Shown here piece by piece: positions 1 to 7,995 of a stretch of 9,076 bases of DNA. The stretch covers positions 1 through 9,076 of the forward strand of contig JANYGE010000067.1 of assembly GCA_025362535.1 (NCBI GenBank). Direction: 5' to 3'. Positions within the stretch are counted from its first letter, which is position 1. Each line of letters starts with the position of its first letter. The notes beneath the pieces are model-generated. The model was given only the letters and a program-made list of their open reading frames with translations. It searched no databases and was not told where the DNA came from. A program made the position numbers and the translations under genes. This DNA comes from Hyphomicrobiales bacterium (GTDB lineage: Bacteria; Pseudomonadota; Alphaproteobacteria; Rhizobiales; Aestuariivirgaceae).

Positions 1-201
1 ATTTTGGTGGCCCTCGTTCAGGCGGGTCTTGCTGGTTCCAATGGTGAAGCAAAACGTTCCATTCAAGGTGGCGCAATCAAGTTGAATGATGTAGCCGTAA
101 CCGATGAGCGGTTTAATATTTCGGCTGCAGATTTAAATGCCGATGGTGCTGCCAAACTCTCCATGGGCAAGAAGAAGCATGTGCTGCTGCGCCAAGCTTA
201 A
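1..201 (+). CDS. tyrS: Tyrosyl-tRNA synthetase, C-terminal end (partial)
   Basis: This is the last 66 codons of a gene that enters from the left edge and stops at TAA 199–201. The frame is open to base 1, so the true start lies outside the window. The product would be class I tyrosyl-tRNA synthetase, which attaches tyrosine to tRNA-Tyr in the cytoplasm. The visible part is the C-terminal S4-like RNA-binding domain. It has the pattern 'SNGEAKRSIQGGAIKLND', typical of the S4 helix-turn-strand that contacts tRNA, and ends in 'GKKKHVLLRQA', a basic tail common in bacterial TyrS. The HIGH and KMSKS catalytic motifs are not in the window, so the identification rests on this tail alone. An unrelated S4-domain protein is possible but less likely. 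The gene converges on the YhdP-like gene with 3 bp between the stops and no obvious hairpin terminator. Confidence 0.87.
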   Translation: MLVALVQAGLAGSNGEAKRSIQGGAIKLNDVAVTDERFNISAADLNADGAAKLSMGKKKHVLLRQA

Positions 202-204
202 AGG

Positions 205-3200
205 TTAATTCAGACTATCATTGCTCGATTTTTTTGGTGTGCCGGATTTGGTGAAATCAAAGAACCTGCGGAAAATACCGGGGGCAAGCGCAGAGATTGG
301 ATTGACCTTAATATCAGGGTTCGCCAAGGTTCCGCCCATGGCATAGGTGACACCGAAGAGACCTTCATTGTTATTGCCTCCGCTCAGGATATCGCCGAGC
401 AGGGGAACATTGTTAAACGCACCTGTGAGCCCACAGGCGGGAATGACCGAGCCTGTAATATCCAGTGCTCCATCTTTTTTTCTAATCACGCCATCTGCCG
501 TTGCGCACATATCGGTGCCACGGAGGATTACATCACCAAGCCGTACGAATTTGTTGTCAATATCAAAAGGTAACCACAATTTTTTAAATGTGATTCCGCC
601 CTTACGCGGGCCAGATTTTTCGGGCTTTCCGCGTTGATCCAACTTTGCCAATGCCGCTTCATTGCGCACTTCAAAATTTGTAATTTGCAGTTGGCCATTA
701 TGTAAGGGCGAGCCCTGCTCATTGCCAATCAGAGCTGAGAACTGCAATTCGCCACCGGCAATTTTTGAATAGAAATTTGCGGCACGCACTGCAGCACCAC
801 CATCACCAGTATACACTTTCATATCCCGGCCCGCAGCCAATGGAGTCACTTTAATACGCAAGGGTTGACCACTGAGGAAAGTTCCGCTGATGTTAGCTTC
901 AGCAACTTTTCCAGCGCGGGTGCGCAACGTGGCGGTTACGTCATTCACAGCCTCACCCCGGAATGCCGTTACATGCTTGAATTTTGCTTGCAGCGTAAAA
1001 TCCTGATTTGGTGCGGATGAGCCTTCTGCCGCAGGCTTGGCAGTCTCGTCTGACTGAACGGGTGAGATCATGGATTGGATATAGGGTCTTGCATCAAAAT
1101 TATTGCCGGTGACCAGAAGCGATAAATTATCTTCACCGGGCACAATGGTGGCCGAAAACACATTGTCTTCATCCAAACGAATTTCATCCATGGTGACAGA
1201 TTTCATAATGCCAGCTGCGGCAATTTCCATGTTCCCGCGCAATTTCAGGCCGGGACCATCTAATTTAAAATCACTTACATTTCGGAGGCCCCCCTCGCTG
1301 GTGGTCACAGTGAAAGAGGCTGTCGTGTCATCCTGAGCCGGGCGCTTCCAGCCCAATGCCTGAAGCTTCATGCTGGCTTTTGAGAGATCAACATCTGCCT
1401 TAACAACAGTTTGGCCTTTTTCATTGGTGCTGACTTCGGCATTCACCGGGGTTGGCCCCGTGAGGTAATCGGCAATTTTCAGACCTAATTTTTCTCGGGT
1501 TTTTTCGTTTAAAATGGAGCTGATTTGGGAAATGGCGGGACCATCGCCACGTGGCTTTTTCCATAGCACTTTGGCATCCAAGCCGTTTATTTTGGCCGGG
1601 CCAGTTACTGAAATCACATCTTTGGCTACGTCGACAGTAAGATTTCCCTCGGTCAAGTCAACGCCGGGCAACACATTGGTGATGGCTGCATCTTCAATGC
1701 CAATTTTAGTCGAAAATTCAACGCGCTCTTTTGGTACGTTTTTGATCAGTGGAAATTGCAAATCAATCGCCACTTTAGCAGTGCCTTGCAGCTTGAGGAA
1801 TTTGGTCAGATCAGTTTTGATGAGATTGAGATCGGGCTGGCTGGCAAAATCCACCATAGCATCAATGGGGCTGGTGAGATTGAAGCCAAAGATGCCTTGC
1901 ACTTCCTCATTCATGATGCCGTGAGCAGCGAAAGTGCCATTGTCGATTTTCACAATGCGGCCAGAGTCCAATTGGGTTTGGCCTGCGGAAATAACCAGAT
2001 CAAAATCATTGTCAGTTTGGGTTGCTTCCATTTTTGCCCCTGTGATAGGAGGCAGGTCTTTGAAATAATGCGCAGTTACATCTTCAATCTGGAAGGTGAA
2101 GTTGATGGCATTTTTTGGCAGGATGCGGTCGCGCTTGGCCTGGGCCATTGCATTGGCTGGCAGATTGATTTGAAATGTACCTTCTGAAACGCGTCCATCG
2201 ACAACATTTTCAGTGATCCAGGTTCTTGATCGTGGAGCCACGATCGGTGGCCATAGTTTTTTGAGGAGCGTTGCTGAGACATCGCGCACGCGGCCCGCGA
2301 GCTGGATGCCAGCAGATTCTTCGCCGCCCGTGATAATTCCGCGCATGCGCACGCCGGTATTGCCCGACATGACGACAAGATCGGAGATATCAAGACGCGC
2401 TTCTTCAATCGCAGCACGGCCTTTGAATTCGATACGGTCAACCTGGACAGGGTCCGGGTCGGTGATCTTGGATTCAATGTTCAAATTTTGTGCCTGCAAC
2501 GTGATATCAAACGCATCGAGCCTGCCATCTGGCAGCCGAACTGGCGAGAGCTTGCCCGAAACCTCGGCGCGCGATCCGCCCATCAGGATGGACGAGTCGA
2601 CAATATCAAACGCACCTGTATCTGCTTCGTAATTGACGTGGAAATTGCCGTCATCAATATTGATGGGTTGGGCAAGATAATCAGGCAAATTGAGTTGGCC
2701 CGCCGCCGCATTAAGCTCTGCATTGGCTTTGGAAATTGTGCCGTCTTCTTTGGCTTCGATTTCGATGTGACCAGAGAGAGGAATTTGCACTTTGGCAAAT
2801 TGTGAGAGAGCGAAAATCTTTTCAGCCACATTGGCTGGAATGAGATTCTCAACCGTTGTGCTCACCGAAAACGACTTGGTATCGCGCTGATAGGTTGCTG
2901 AAAGTTCGGTGTGCCAAGGCTTGGTGCTGGTGGCCACATCAGCTTTGGCAAGAACCACAAATCCATAGGGCGTTTTACTGAATGTCAAATCCGCCGAGGG
3001 TGCAAACCAATTGGAGGCGTTGGCATCATCAAAGACATTCAAGGCCGCTTGGCTGATGCGAATGCTGCGCAAGGCCGAGACAGAATCTTTTGCATCCCGA
3101 GAAGCCAGAAGTGCGATAAGTTTTGCACCAGTAGTGGTTCCCGCTGGTGCGGTGCCTGGGCCGGTTATGCTTTCCTGGGCATCGCCCTCTTTAAAATTTT

Positions 3201-3669
3201 CATCTATCACTATGGGTTCGGCAGTTTCATCGGCTTGGCCACTGACGCCCAGCGTTACGGTGCCGTCCAAATTTCTCCGTGCACTGATTTTTGGGCCGAT
3301 CAGTTCCAAAGTCTCGGCCACAAACTTTCCGGACAGCAGGCTGACCGTATTCAGTGAGACGGCAGCACGCGGGGCGCTTGCCAGAATATTGCCGTCAGAA
3401 TCACGCAAGACCAAGTTGCGGAAACGCACATGTGGAATATTGCCGTTGCGATCAAGCTCCAACATTGCCCCGCCGAGGCTCACCTTCATATCAACCAATT
3501 GTTGGTTGATGGCGGTTTCAATCCGGCCATTGAGGAACGAAAGTGAAATTGGGCCTTGGGTCAATCGCCAGAAAAACAACGCAATGCCCAGCACAGCAAT
3601 AGCTATGAGCATTAATACCGACAGAAGTGAAACTCTTAACAGTTTTAACCGCAACGCCCTACGTTCCAA
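205..3669 (-). CDS. AsmA/YhdP-like (DUF3971) inner-membrane-anchored envelope protein
   Basis: A 1154-aa protein. Residues 1–11 are basic (MERRALRLKL), followed by one hydrophobic segment at about 12–34, so it probably sits in the inner membrane with nearly all of the chain in the periplasm. The next stretch, 'LTQGPISLSFLNGRIETAIN', is typical of the family. A 'WPPIVAPRSRTWI' motif at about 473–485 is characteristic of DUF3971/YhdP proteins. The C-terminal third resembles the AsmA-like C-terminal region and ends with a 'GDILSGG...GLFGVTYAMGGTLANP' and 'NPISALAPGIFRRFF' tail. AsmA/YhdP proteins form long beta-rich grooves implicated in phospholipid transport to the outer membrane; that role here is inferred. 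The start is TTG at 3669–3667. A TGA lies immediately upstream in frame, and the next in-frame ATG (codon 20) would cut the basic anchor. The only cysteines I found are C1055 and C1079. Confidence 0.85.
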   Translation of the reverse strand: MERRALRLKLLRVSLLSVLMLIAIAVLGIALFFWRLTQGPISLSFLNGRIETAINQQLVDMKVSLGGAMLELDRNGNIPHVRFRNLVLRDSDGNILASAPRAAVSLNTVSLLSGKFVAETLELIGPKISARRNLDGTVTLGVSGQADETAEPIVIDENFKEGDAQESITGPGTAPAGTTTGAKLIALLASRDAKDSVSALRSIRISQAALNVFDDANASNWFAPSADLTFSKTPYGFVVLAKADVATSTKPWHTELSATYQRDTKSFSVSTTVENLIPANVAEKIFALSQFAKVQIPLSGHIEIEAKEDGTISKANAELNAAAGQLNLPDYLAQPINIDDGNFHVNYEADTGAFDIVDSSILMGGSRAEVSGKLSPVRLPDGRLDAFDITLQAQNLNIESKITDPDPVQVDRIEFKGRAAIEEARLDISDLVVMSGNTGVRMRGIITGGEESAGIQLAGRVRDVSATLLKKLWPPIVAPRSRTWITENVVDGRVSEGTFQINLPANAMAQAKRDRILPKNAINFTFQIEDVTAHYFKDLPPITGAKMEATQTDNDFDLVISAGQTQLDSGRIVKIDNGTFAAHGIMNEEVQGIFGFNLTSPIDAMVDFASQPDLNLIKTDLTKFLKLQGTAKVAIDLQFPLIKNVPKERVEFSTKIGIEDAAITNVLPGVDLTEGNLTVDVAKDVISVTGPAKINGLDAKVLWKKPRGDGPAISQISSILNEKTREKLGLKIADYLTGPTPVNAEVSTNEKGQTVVKADVDLSKASMKLQALGWKRPAQDDTTASFTVTTSEGGLRNVSDFKLDGPGLKLRGNMEIAAAGIMKSVTMDEIRLDEDNVFSATIVPGEDNLSLLVTGNNFDARPYIQSMISPVQSDETAKPAAEGSSAPNQDFTLQAKFKHVTAFRGEAVNDVTATLRTRAGKVAEANISGTFLSGQPLRIKVTPLAAGRDMKVYTGDGGAAVRAANFYSKIAGGELQFSALIGNEQGSPLHNGQLQITNFEVRNEAALAKLDQRGKPEKSGPRKGGITFKKLWLPFDIDNKFVRLGDVILRGTDMCATADGVIRKKDGALDITGSVIPACGLTGAFNNVPLLGDILSGGNNNEGLFGVTYAMGGTLANPDIKVNPISALAPGIFRRFFDFTKSGTPKKSSNDSLN

Positions 3670-3702
3670 TCACCATTTATCATTCTGCGATTCCTGCTCT
3701 AC

Positions 3703-3731
3703 ATTCTTTCATCAATTGAGCCGACTTCCAA
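3703..3731 (-). promoter_or_regulatory. Weak candidate promoter for the YhdP-like gene
   Basis: On the minus strand, TTGGAA (3731–3726) and AAGAAT (3708–3703) are separated by 17 bp. Each matches four of six bases of the sigma-70 consensus. The −10-like box lies about 33 bp before the TTG start at 3669. Matches of this quality occur by chance, so this is only a candidate in the right place. Confidence 0.2.
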
Positions 3732-3751
3732 GCGGTAATGGCCAGTAAAGC

Positions 3752-3782
3752 TTGGCTAAACAATGGCAGATTTTGGGATAAT
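3752..3782 (+). promoter_or_regulatory. Weak candidate promoter for the bactofilin gene
   Basis: TTGGCT (3752–3757) and GATAAT (3777–3782) resemble sigma-70 −35 and −10 boxes, with four and five of six bases matching. The 19-bp spacer is longer than the usual 16–18. The −10-like box is about 75 bp before the ATG at 3857, which would leave a 5' leader of roughly 65 nt. The 187-bp gap (3670–3856) between the two divergent genes must hold promoters for both directions. I saw no clear operator or strong repeat in it. Confidence 0.25.
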
Positions 3783-3856
3783 GACATTTGTGGAATTTCG
3801 GTTTAAAGAAGACTATCACCTTGTTCTTGCCACAGGTGTATGTGAACGAGTGCATT

Positions 3857-4336
3857 ATGTTTTTTAAACGAACCAAAAGTGAAGTCGAAACCAGCTCAAA
3901 TGCATTAGATCCCTCCTATATTGCGCGGGATACTTCATTTGAAGGCAATATAATTTGCGATGGTGAAATCCACATTGACGGGATGGTGCGCGGCATTGTG
4001 CGAGCTCACACCTGTTTGATTGATGCGCATGGCGAAATTCTGGGTGAGCTTACGGCGGAACATATTTTTATCCGTGGGCGAATGATTGGTCCGGTCACAG
4101 GTACACACGTGAATATCCAAGCCGGAGCTCATGTTGAAGGTAATGTGACCAACGAAACGATCAGCATTGAAAATGGCGCTTATGTTTATGGTTCCATGCG
4201 TCAAGGTGGCTTGGCTGAAGTTCAACCTGCTCCAGTTGCGCCCGTGCAGCACGAGCCCTTTATGCCCATGAAGGCCTCGCCGAATGCCGAGGATGTGGTT
4301 GATAATGTTAGGCTAATTAAGACAGCTAAACCCTAA
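3857..4336 (+). CDS. Bactofilin family cytoskeletal protein
   Basis: A 159-aa protein. Residues about 22–116 form the bactofilin (DUF583) domain, with short repeats of the type 'G-x-I-x-x-D-G-x-I-x-I-x-G' (FEGNIICDGEIHIDGMVRG, then ILGELTAEHIFIRGRMIGPV and AHVEGNVTNETISIENGAYVYGSM). These are expected to stack as a right-handed beta-helix that polymerises without nucleotide. The flanks are low-complexity: a polar N-terminus and a proline-rich C-terminal tail (PAPVAPVQHEP). Bactofilins are membrane-associated scaffolds that in alphaproteobacteria help localise cell-wall enzymes. I chose ATG 3857 because it gives the MFFKRTK N-terminus, a hydrophobic-then-basic start like the membrane-targeting peptide of known bactofilins. 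An upstream TTG at 3788 would add 23 atypical residues. No strong Shine–Dalgarno is visible (ACGAG 6 bp upstream). The stop overlaps the prfB stop by 4 bp. Confidence 0.9.
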   Translation: MFFKRTKSEVETSSNALDPSYIARDTSFEGNIICDGEIHIDGMVRGIVRAHTCLIDAHGEILGELTAEHIFIRGRMIGPVTGTHVNIQAGAHVEGNVTNETISIENGAYVYGSMRQGGLAEVQPAPVAPVQHEPFMPMKASPNAEDVVDNVRLIKTAKP

Positions 4337-5461
4337 TCAATATCTTCAATCGCTCCAGCACCCCCATGGATGCGGTGGGCGAGTGAGGCTTGGATAAAGT
4401 CATCAAGCTCGCCGCCTAGCACGGCTGTTGGGTTTGTGCTGGTGAAGCCCGTACGCAAATCTTTTACGAGTTGATAGGGTTGCAATACATAGGAGCGAAT
4501 TTGGTGGCCCCAGCCAATATCAGTTTTGGTGGCATTGGCAGCATCCACTTTATCTTGTTTCAGTTGCACTTCACGCTCATAGAGCCGCGACTTCAGCATC
4601 TTTAGGGCCGTAGCGCGGTTCTTATGTTGCGAACGTTCAGCCTGACAGGCCACAATAATACCAGTGGGCATATGGGTGATGCGCACCGCAGAATCAGTGG
4701 TGTTAATGTGCTGACCACCCGCACCCGAAGCGCGGTAGGTATCGACTTTCAAATCGCTATCAATAATATCAATGTTAATATTGTCATCGATCACCGGATA
4801 GGCCCAGGCCGATGAGAATGACGTGTGGCGGCGGGCATTCGAATCATAGGGCGAGATGCGCACAAGACGATGCACGCCGCTTTCGGTTTTCAGCTTGCCA
4901 TAAGCATTCTTGCCCTTGATCAGCAAAGTGCAAGATTTAACGCCGGCTTCTTCGCCGTCATGTTGGTCCAGCACTTCAACCTTATATTTATTGAGATTGG
5001 CCCAGCGCACATACATGCGCATGAGCATAGAGGCCCAATCTTGGCTTTCGGTGCCGCCCGCACCAGCATTGATTTGCAGATATGAATCATTGCCATCGGC
5101 TTCGCCTGATAACAACGCGTCGAGCTCTACTGCAGCCACGTCTTTCTTCAAGGCCACCAAAGCTTTCTCAGCTTCATCAACAATCGATTGATCGCCTTCG
5201 GCTTCACCCATGCCGATGAGTTCGGTGTTGTCAGCAATTGAGGTCTGGATGCGCAAGATACCGCCAATGCGGGTATCAAGTTCTTGTCTGCGCTTCATCA
5301 CCTCTTGGGCTTTTTGTGCATCATTCCAGAGGCTTGAGTCTTCAGCTTTGGCGTTAAGTTCGGCTAATTCACGGATTGAATTATCCCAGTCAAAGATGCC
5401 TCCGCAGCAAGCCAACGGATTGTTCGATCTCTTCGATCAACTTGATGATTTCGGCGCGCAT
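4333..5461 (-). CDS. prfB: Peptide chain release factor 2, with programmed +1 frameshift
   Basis: RF2 recognises UAA and UGA stop codons in the ribosomal A site and triggers peptide release. Translation starts at ATG 5461–5459 and reads 23 codons (MRAEIIKLIEEIEQSVGLLRRHL) to an in-frame TGA at 5392–5390. After a +1 shift it continues from GAC at 5391 (DWDNSIRELAELNAKAEDSSLW...) to TAG 4335–4333, giving 375 aa. The GGQ motif that enters the peptidyl-transferase centre is at 248–250 (RASGAGGQHINTTDS). The stop-codon recognition tripeptide is SPY at 203–205, where E. coli RF2 has SPF. The position matching E. coli residue 246 is Ala, the form linked to full activity, not the Thr of E. coli K-12. 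A continuous frame from TTG 5415 gives a 360-aa product beginning MACCGGIF, which is not family-like and should be rejected. The gene lies 38 bp downstream of mrcA and is probably co-transcribed. Confidence 0.96.
5389..5404 (-). promoter_or_regulatory. RF2 programmed +1 frameshift signal
   Basis: Read on the minus strand, the site is CGGAGG, CAT, CTT, TGA, C. It has all parts of the classical prfB recoding site: a Shine–Dalgarno-like GGAGG (5403–5399), a 3-nt spacer, the slippery CTT (5395–5393), and an in-frame TGA (5392–5390) followed by C. In E. coli, scarce RF2 lets the ribosome pause at UGA and slip +1 from CUU to UUU, restoring RF2 production, which makes the site autoregulatory. The frames on both sides match RF2 and join exactly here. 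Function is inferred from this match. Confidence 0.95.
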
Positions 5462-5499
5462 GATAGATTCTAACTTTCAAGAAATGATGTGATGGCCGC

Positions 5500-7995
5500 T
5501 CAATAGAGGCCGTTGTCCGTCGCCGTCAACCCTCCTTGGGTATCGGGTTCTGGCTGATCAGGTTTTGGCGCCACCAAAACTACGCCATCTGGGTTGGTTT
5601 CGGGTTTGTCTCCATTGCCAATCACCGTGGTATTAGCAGGTGGTTCATCGCCAGGTTTAAAGGCTTCGAGAATAACGCCTTCTTCGCCAAATATGGCACG
5701 CTTTCCCGAATTCACTTGGATCGGAATAAGCTCAATGGCGCGCGGCACACGGAATGGAATTGCCGCCTTATCGCGTAAGGCCAGCCGCATGAAATCGGCT
5801 ACGATGGGGGCTGCGAGCTCGCCGCCAGTGCGGCCCTTGCCCATAGGTTTTGGGTTATCATAGCCCACATAAACACCAACTGTTAGATCTGGCGTGAAGC
5901 CGATGAACCAAGCGTCGCGCTCATCATTGGATGTTCCGGTTTTTCCAGCGATTGGTTTGCCAACGATTTGCAGCTTCTTGCCAGTGCCGCGCTCAACCAC
6001 GCCTTCCATCATGGAGGTGATCTGATAGGCGGTATAGGGGTTCATGACCTGCTCACGGTTGTCGACAAAGTCTGGCTCGGGCAATGCCGGATTATAAGTT
6101 TCCACTTTGCACGCGGTGCAATCGCGATTGTCATGGCGATAGATGGTGTGGCCATAACGATCCTGAATACGATCAATGAGGGTTGCGTCGACTTTCTTGC
6201 CACCATTGGCAATGATACTATAGGCCGTTGTCATTTTCAGCAGCGTGGTTTCACCTGCGCCCAAAGCCATTGATAATTGCAGTGGCATTTTGTCATAAAT
6301 GCCCAAGCGCTGCGCCAAGTCGGCAATTTTGGTCATGCCAAGATCATCGGCAAGACGCACCGTCATGGTATTACGGGATTGCTCAATGCCACGACGCAGG
6401 GTGGAAGGACCGAAGAAATTCTTTTCGTAGTTCTTAGGCTTCCAGATATCCCCGTTTTGCAATTTATATTCGATCGGAGCGTCCAGCAAAACCGAAGCAG
6501 GCGAATAGCCATTGTCGAGGGCCGCAGCATAGACCACCGGCTTGAATGATGAACCCGGTTGGCGCATCGCTTGTACGGCGCGGTTAAATTGGCTGTTGCC
6601 ATAAGAAAAGCCGCCCACCATGGCGAGAACACGGCCCGTGTGAGGGTCCATGGCGACGAGTGCACCCTCAACATCTGGCACTTGCACGAGATGGAATTGG
6701 CCTGCCTTATTGGAAGGTGCCACATAAATGATGTCACCCACGGCCAGCACATCCTGGACAGATTTGATTTCATCGCCAAGCTTTGTGCCATCGACAAACT
6801 TGCGGGCCCATTTCGTCAAAATCAACGGAATCACACCAGTTTCGCGTTCGCTGGCAAATTGCCCACGCGGCAAGAATGCTGGCTGCAAACCTATCGTCGC
6901 TTGCTCATCGGTAACTTCTGTTACGATGGCCACACGCCAAGGTGCCACATCTTCTGAAACATGAATTGTGCTGAGAAATTTCGCCCAGTCGTCACCGTCC
7001 AGCTCTACGTGCTTAAGCGGGCCACGATAGCCACGTTTGCGATCAAAACTGATAAGGCCTCGGGCTACGGCTTGGCGTGCGAAAATTTGCATTTTAGGAT
7101 CAAGCGTGGTGCGCACCGAATAGCCACCCTTGTTCAAAGCATCTTTGCCATACATTTGCACCAGATCGCGGCGCGCCTCTTCCGCAAAGGATTCCGCCGC
7201 AAATAATTGCGCTCCAAATGGCCTTGGGCTTACTTTAAAAGGCTTGGCTTGAGCCTCTTTCAGCTCAGCCTCGGTGATGTATTTATTTTCATACATTTGC
7301 CCTAAAACCCAATTGCGACGCTCAAGGGCGCGCTCAGGATTTTTGAACGGATTATAATTGTTGGGGCCTTTGGGGAGAGCGGCAAGATAAGCCATTTCCT
7401 CAACGCTCAAATCATCAAGAGATTTACCGAAATAATTGAGCGATGCGGCGGCGATGCCATATGAATTCAACCCCAAAAATATGTCGTTCAAATAAAGTTC
7501 GAGAATTTGGTCTTTGGTAAAGGAAGCCTCGATACGCTGAACGATGAGCGCCTCTTTCAATTTGCGCGTCAGAGTTTGCTCATTGGACAGCAAGAAGTTT
7601 TTGGCAACCTGCTGCGTGATGGTGGAAGCCCCGACCACTTGGCCACGATGGGTAATTTTTACCTGAACATAGCGCACCAGTGCCGCGCCAATGCCGCGCC
7701 AATCAAGGCCACCATGTTGGTAAAAGGTTTTATCTTCCGCCGAGAGATAGGCTTCAATGAGTTTTTTGGGCACCGAATTGATCGGCACGAACAGCCTGCG
7801 CTCTTCAGCAAACTCAGCAAGCAGAGAACCATCTGCTGCATGCATGCGGGTCATTACTGGGGGTTCCCAGGATGCTAATTGTTTGTAGTCAGGCAGGTCT
7901 TTTGAGACGTCCCAAATAATATAGATGGCAGCAGCAGCCAGGCCCAGAAAGACCATGGTAAACACACCAAACAACCATCCCAAAAATTTCAGCAT
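5500..7995 (-). CDS. mrcA: Penicillin-binding protein 1A (class A, bifunctional)
   Basis: An 831-aa class A PBP (also called ponA) that polymerises lipid II and cross-links peptide stems in the periplasm. One membrane anchor spans residues about 5–28. The GT51 glycosyltransferase domain (about 50–230) has EDKTFYQHGG with catalytic Glu87, GASTITQQ (122–129), RKLKE (144–148), ILELYLN (164–170) and KGPNNYNP (209–216). A linker and OB-like region (about 290–440) precedes the transpeptidase domain, which has SSFK with nucleophile Ser482, SRN (540–542) and KTG (685–687). All catalytic motifs are present, so both activities are expected. A CTAC cysteine pair lies at 626–629. The tail after about 770 is acidic and proline-rich and probably disordered. 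ATG 7995 gives a normal short cytoplasmic start (MLKFLGWLFG); only a weak CGGGA precedes it. It is followed by prfB after 38 bp. Confidence 0.96.
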   Translation of the reverse strand: MLKFLGWLFGVFTMVFLGLAAAAIYIIWDVSKDLPDYKQLASWEPPVMTRMHAADGSLLAEFAEERRLFVPINSVPKKLIEAYLSAEDKTFYQHGGLDWRGIGAALVRYVQVKITHRGQVVGASTITQQVAKNFLLSNEQTLTRKLKEALIVQRIEASFTKDQILELYLNDIFLGLNSYGIAAASLNYFGKSLDDLSVEEMAYLAALPKGPNNYNPFKNPERALERRNWVLGQMYENKYITEAELKEAQAKPFKVSPRPFGAQLFAAESFAEEARRDLVQMYGKDALNKGGYSVRTTLDPKMQIFARQAVARGLISFDRKRGYRGPLKHVELDGDDWAKFLSTIHVSEDVAPWRVAIVTEVTDEQATIGLQPAFLPRGQFASERETGVIPLILTKWARKFVDGTKLGDEIKSVQDVLAVGDIIYVAPSNKAGQFHLVQVPDVEGALVAMDPHTGRVLAMVGGFSYGNSQFNRAVQAMRQPGSSFKPVVYAAALDNGYSPASVLLDAPIEYKLQNGDIWKPKNYEKNFFGPSTLRRGIEQSRNTMTVRLADDLGMTKIADLAQRLGIYDKMPLQLSMALGAGETTLLKMTTAYSIIANGGKKVDATLIDRIQDRYGHTIYRHDNRDCTACKVETYNPALPEPDFVDNREQVMNPYTAYQITSMMEGVVERGTGKKLQIVGKPIAGKTGTSNDERDAWFIGFTPDLTVGVYVGYDNPKPMGKGRTGGELAAPIVADFMRLALRDKAAIPFRVPRAIELIPIQVNSGKRAIFGEEGVILEAFKPGDEPPANTTVIGNGDKPETNPDGVVLVAPKPDQPEPDTQGGLTATDNGLY

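Noticed and set aside
2228..2245. Perfect inverted repeat GATCGTGG–AG–CCACGATC
   Set aside because: It sits inside codons for the conserved WPPIVAPRSR motif of the YhdP-like protein, with no T-run or regulatory context, so it is probably a by-product of coding.
3011..3748. 245-codon open frame on the plus strand
   Set aside because: It lies antisense to the YhdP-like gene and its 5' region. The protein is rich in Ser, Arg and Pro with no recognisable motif, typical of a shadow frame.
3788..3856. Upstream TTG extension of the bactofilin
   Set aside because: The 23 added residues do not look like a bactofilin N-terminus, while ATG 3857 gives the typical MFFK start.
4333..5415. Continuous 360-aa RF2 frame starting at TTG 5415
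   Set aside because: Its first eight residues (MACCGGIF) are the out-of-frame reading of the leader. The true N-terminus comes from ATG 5461 through the frameshift site.
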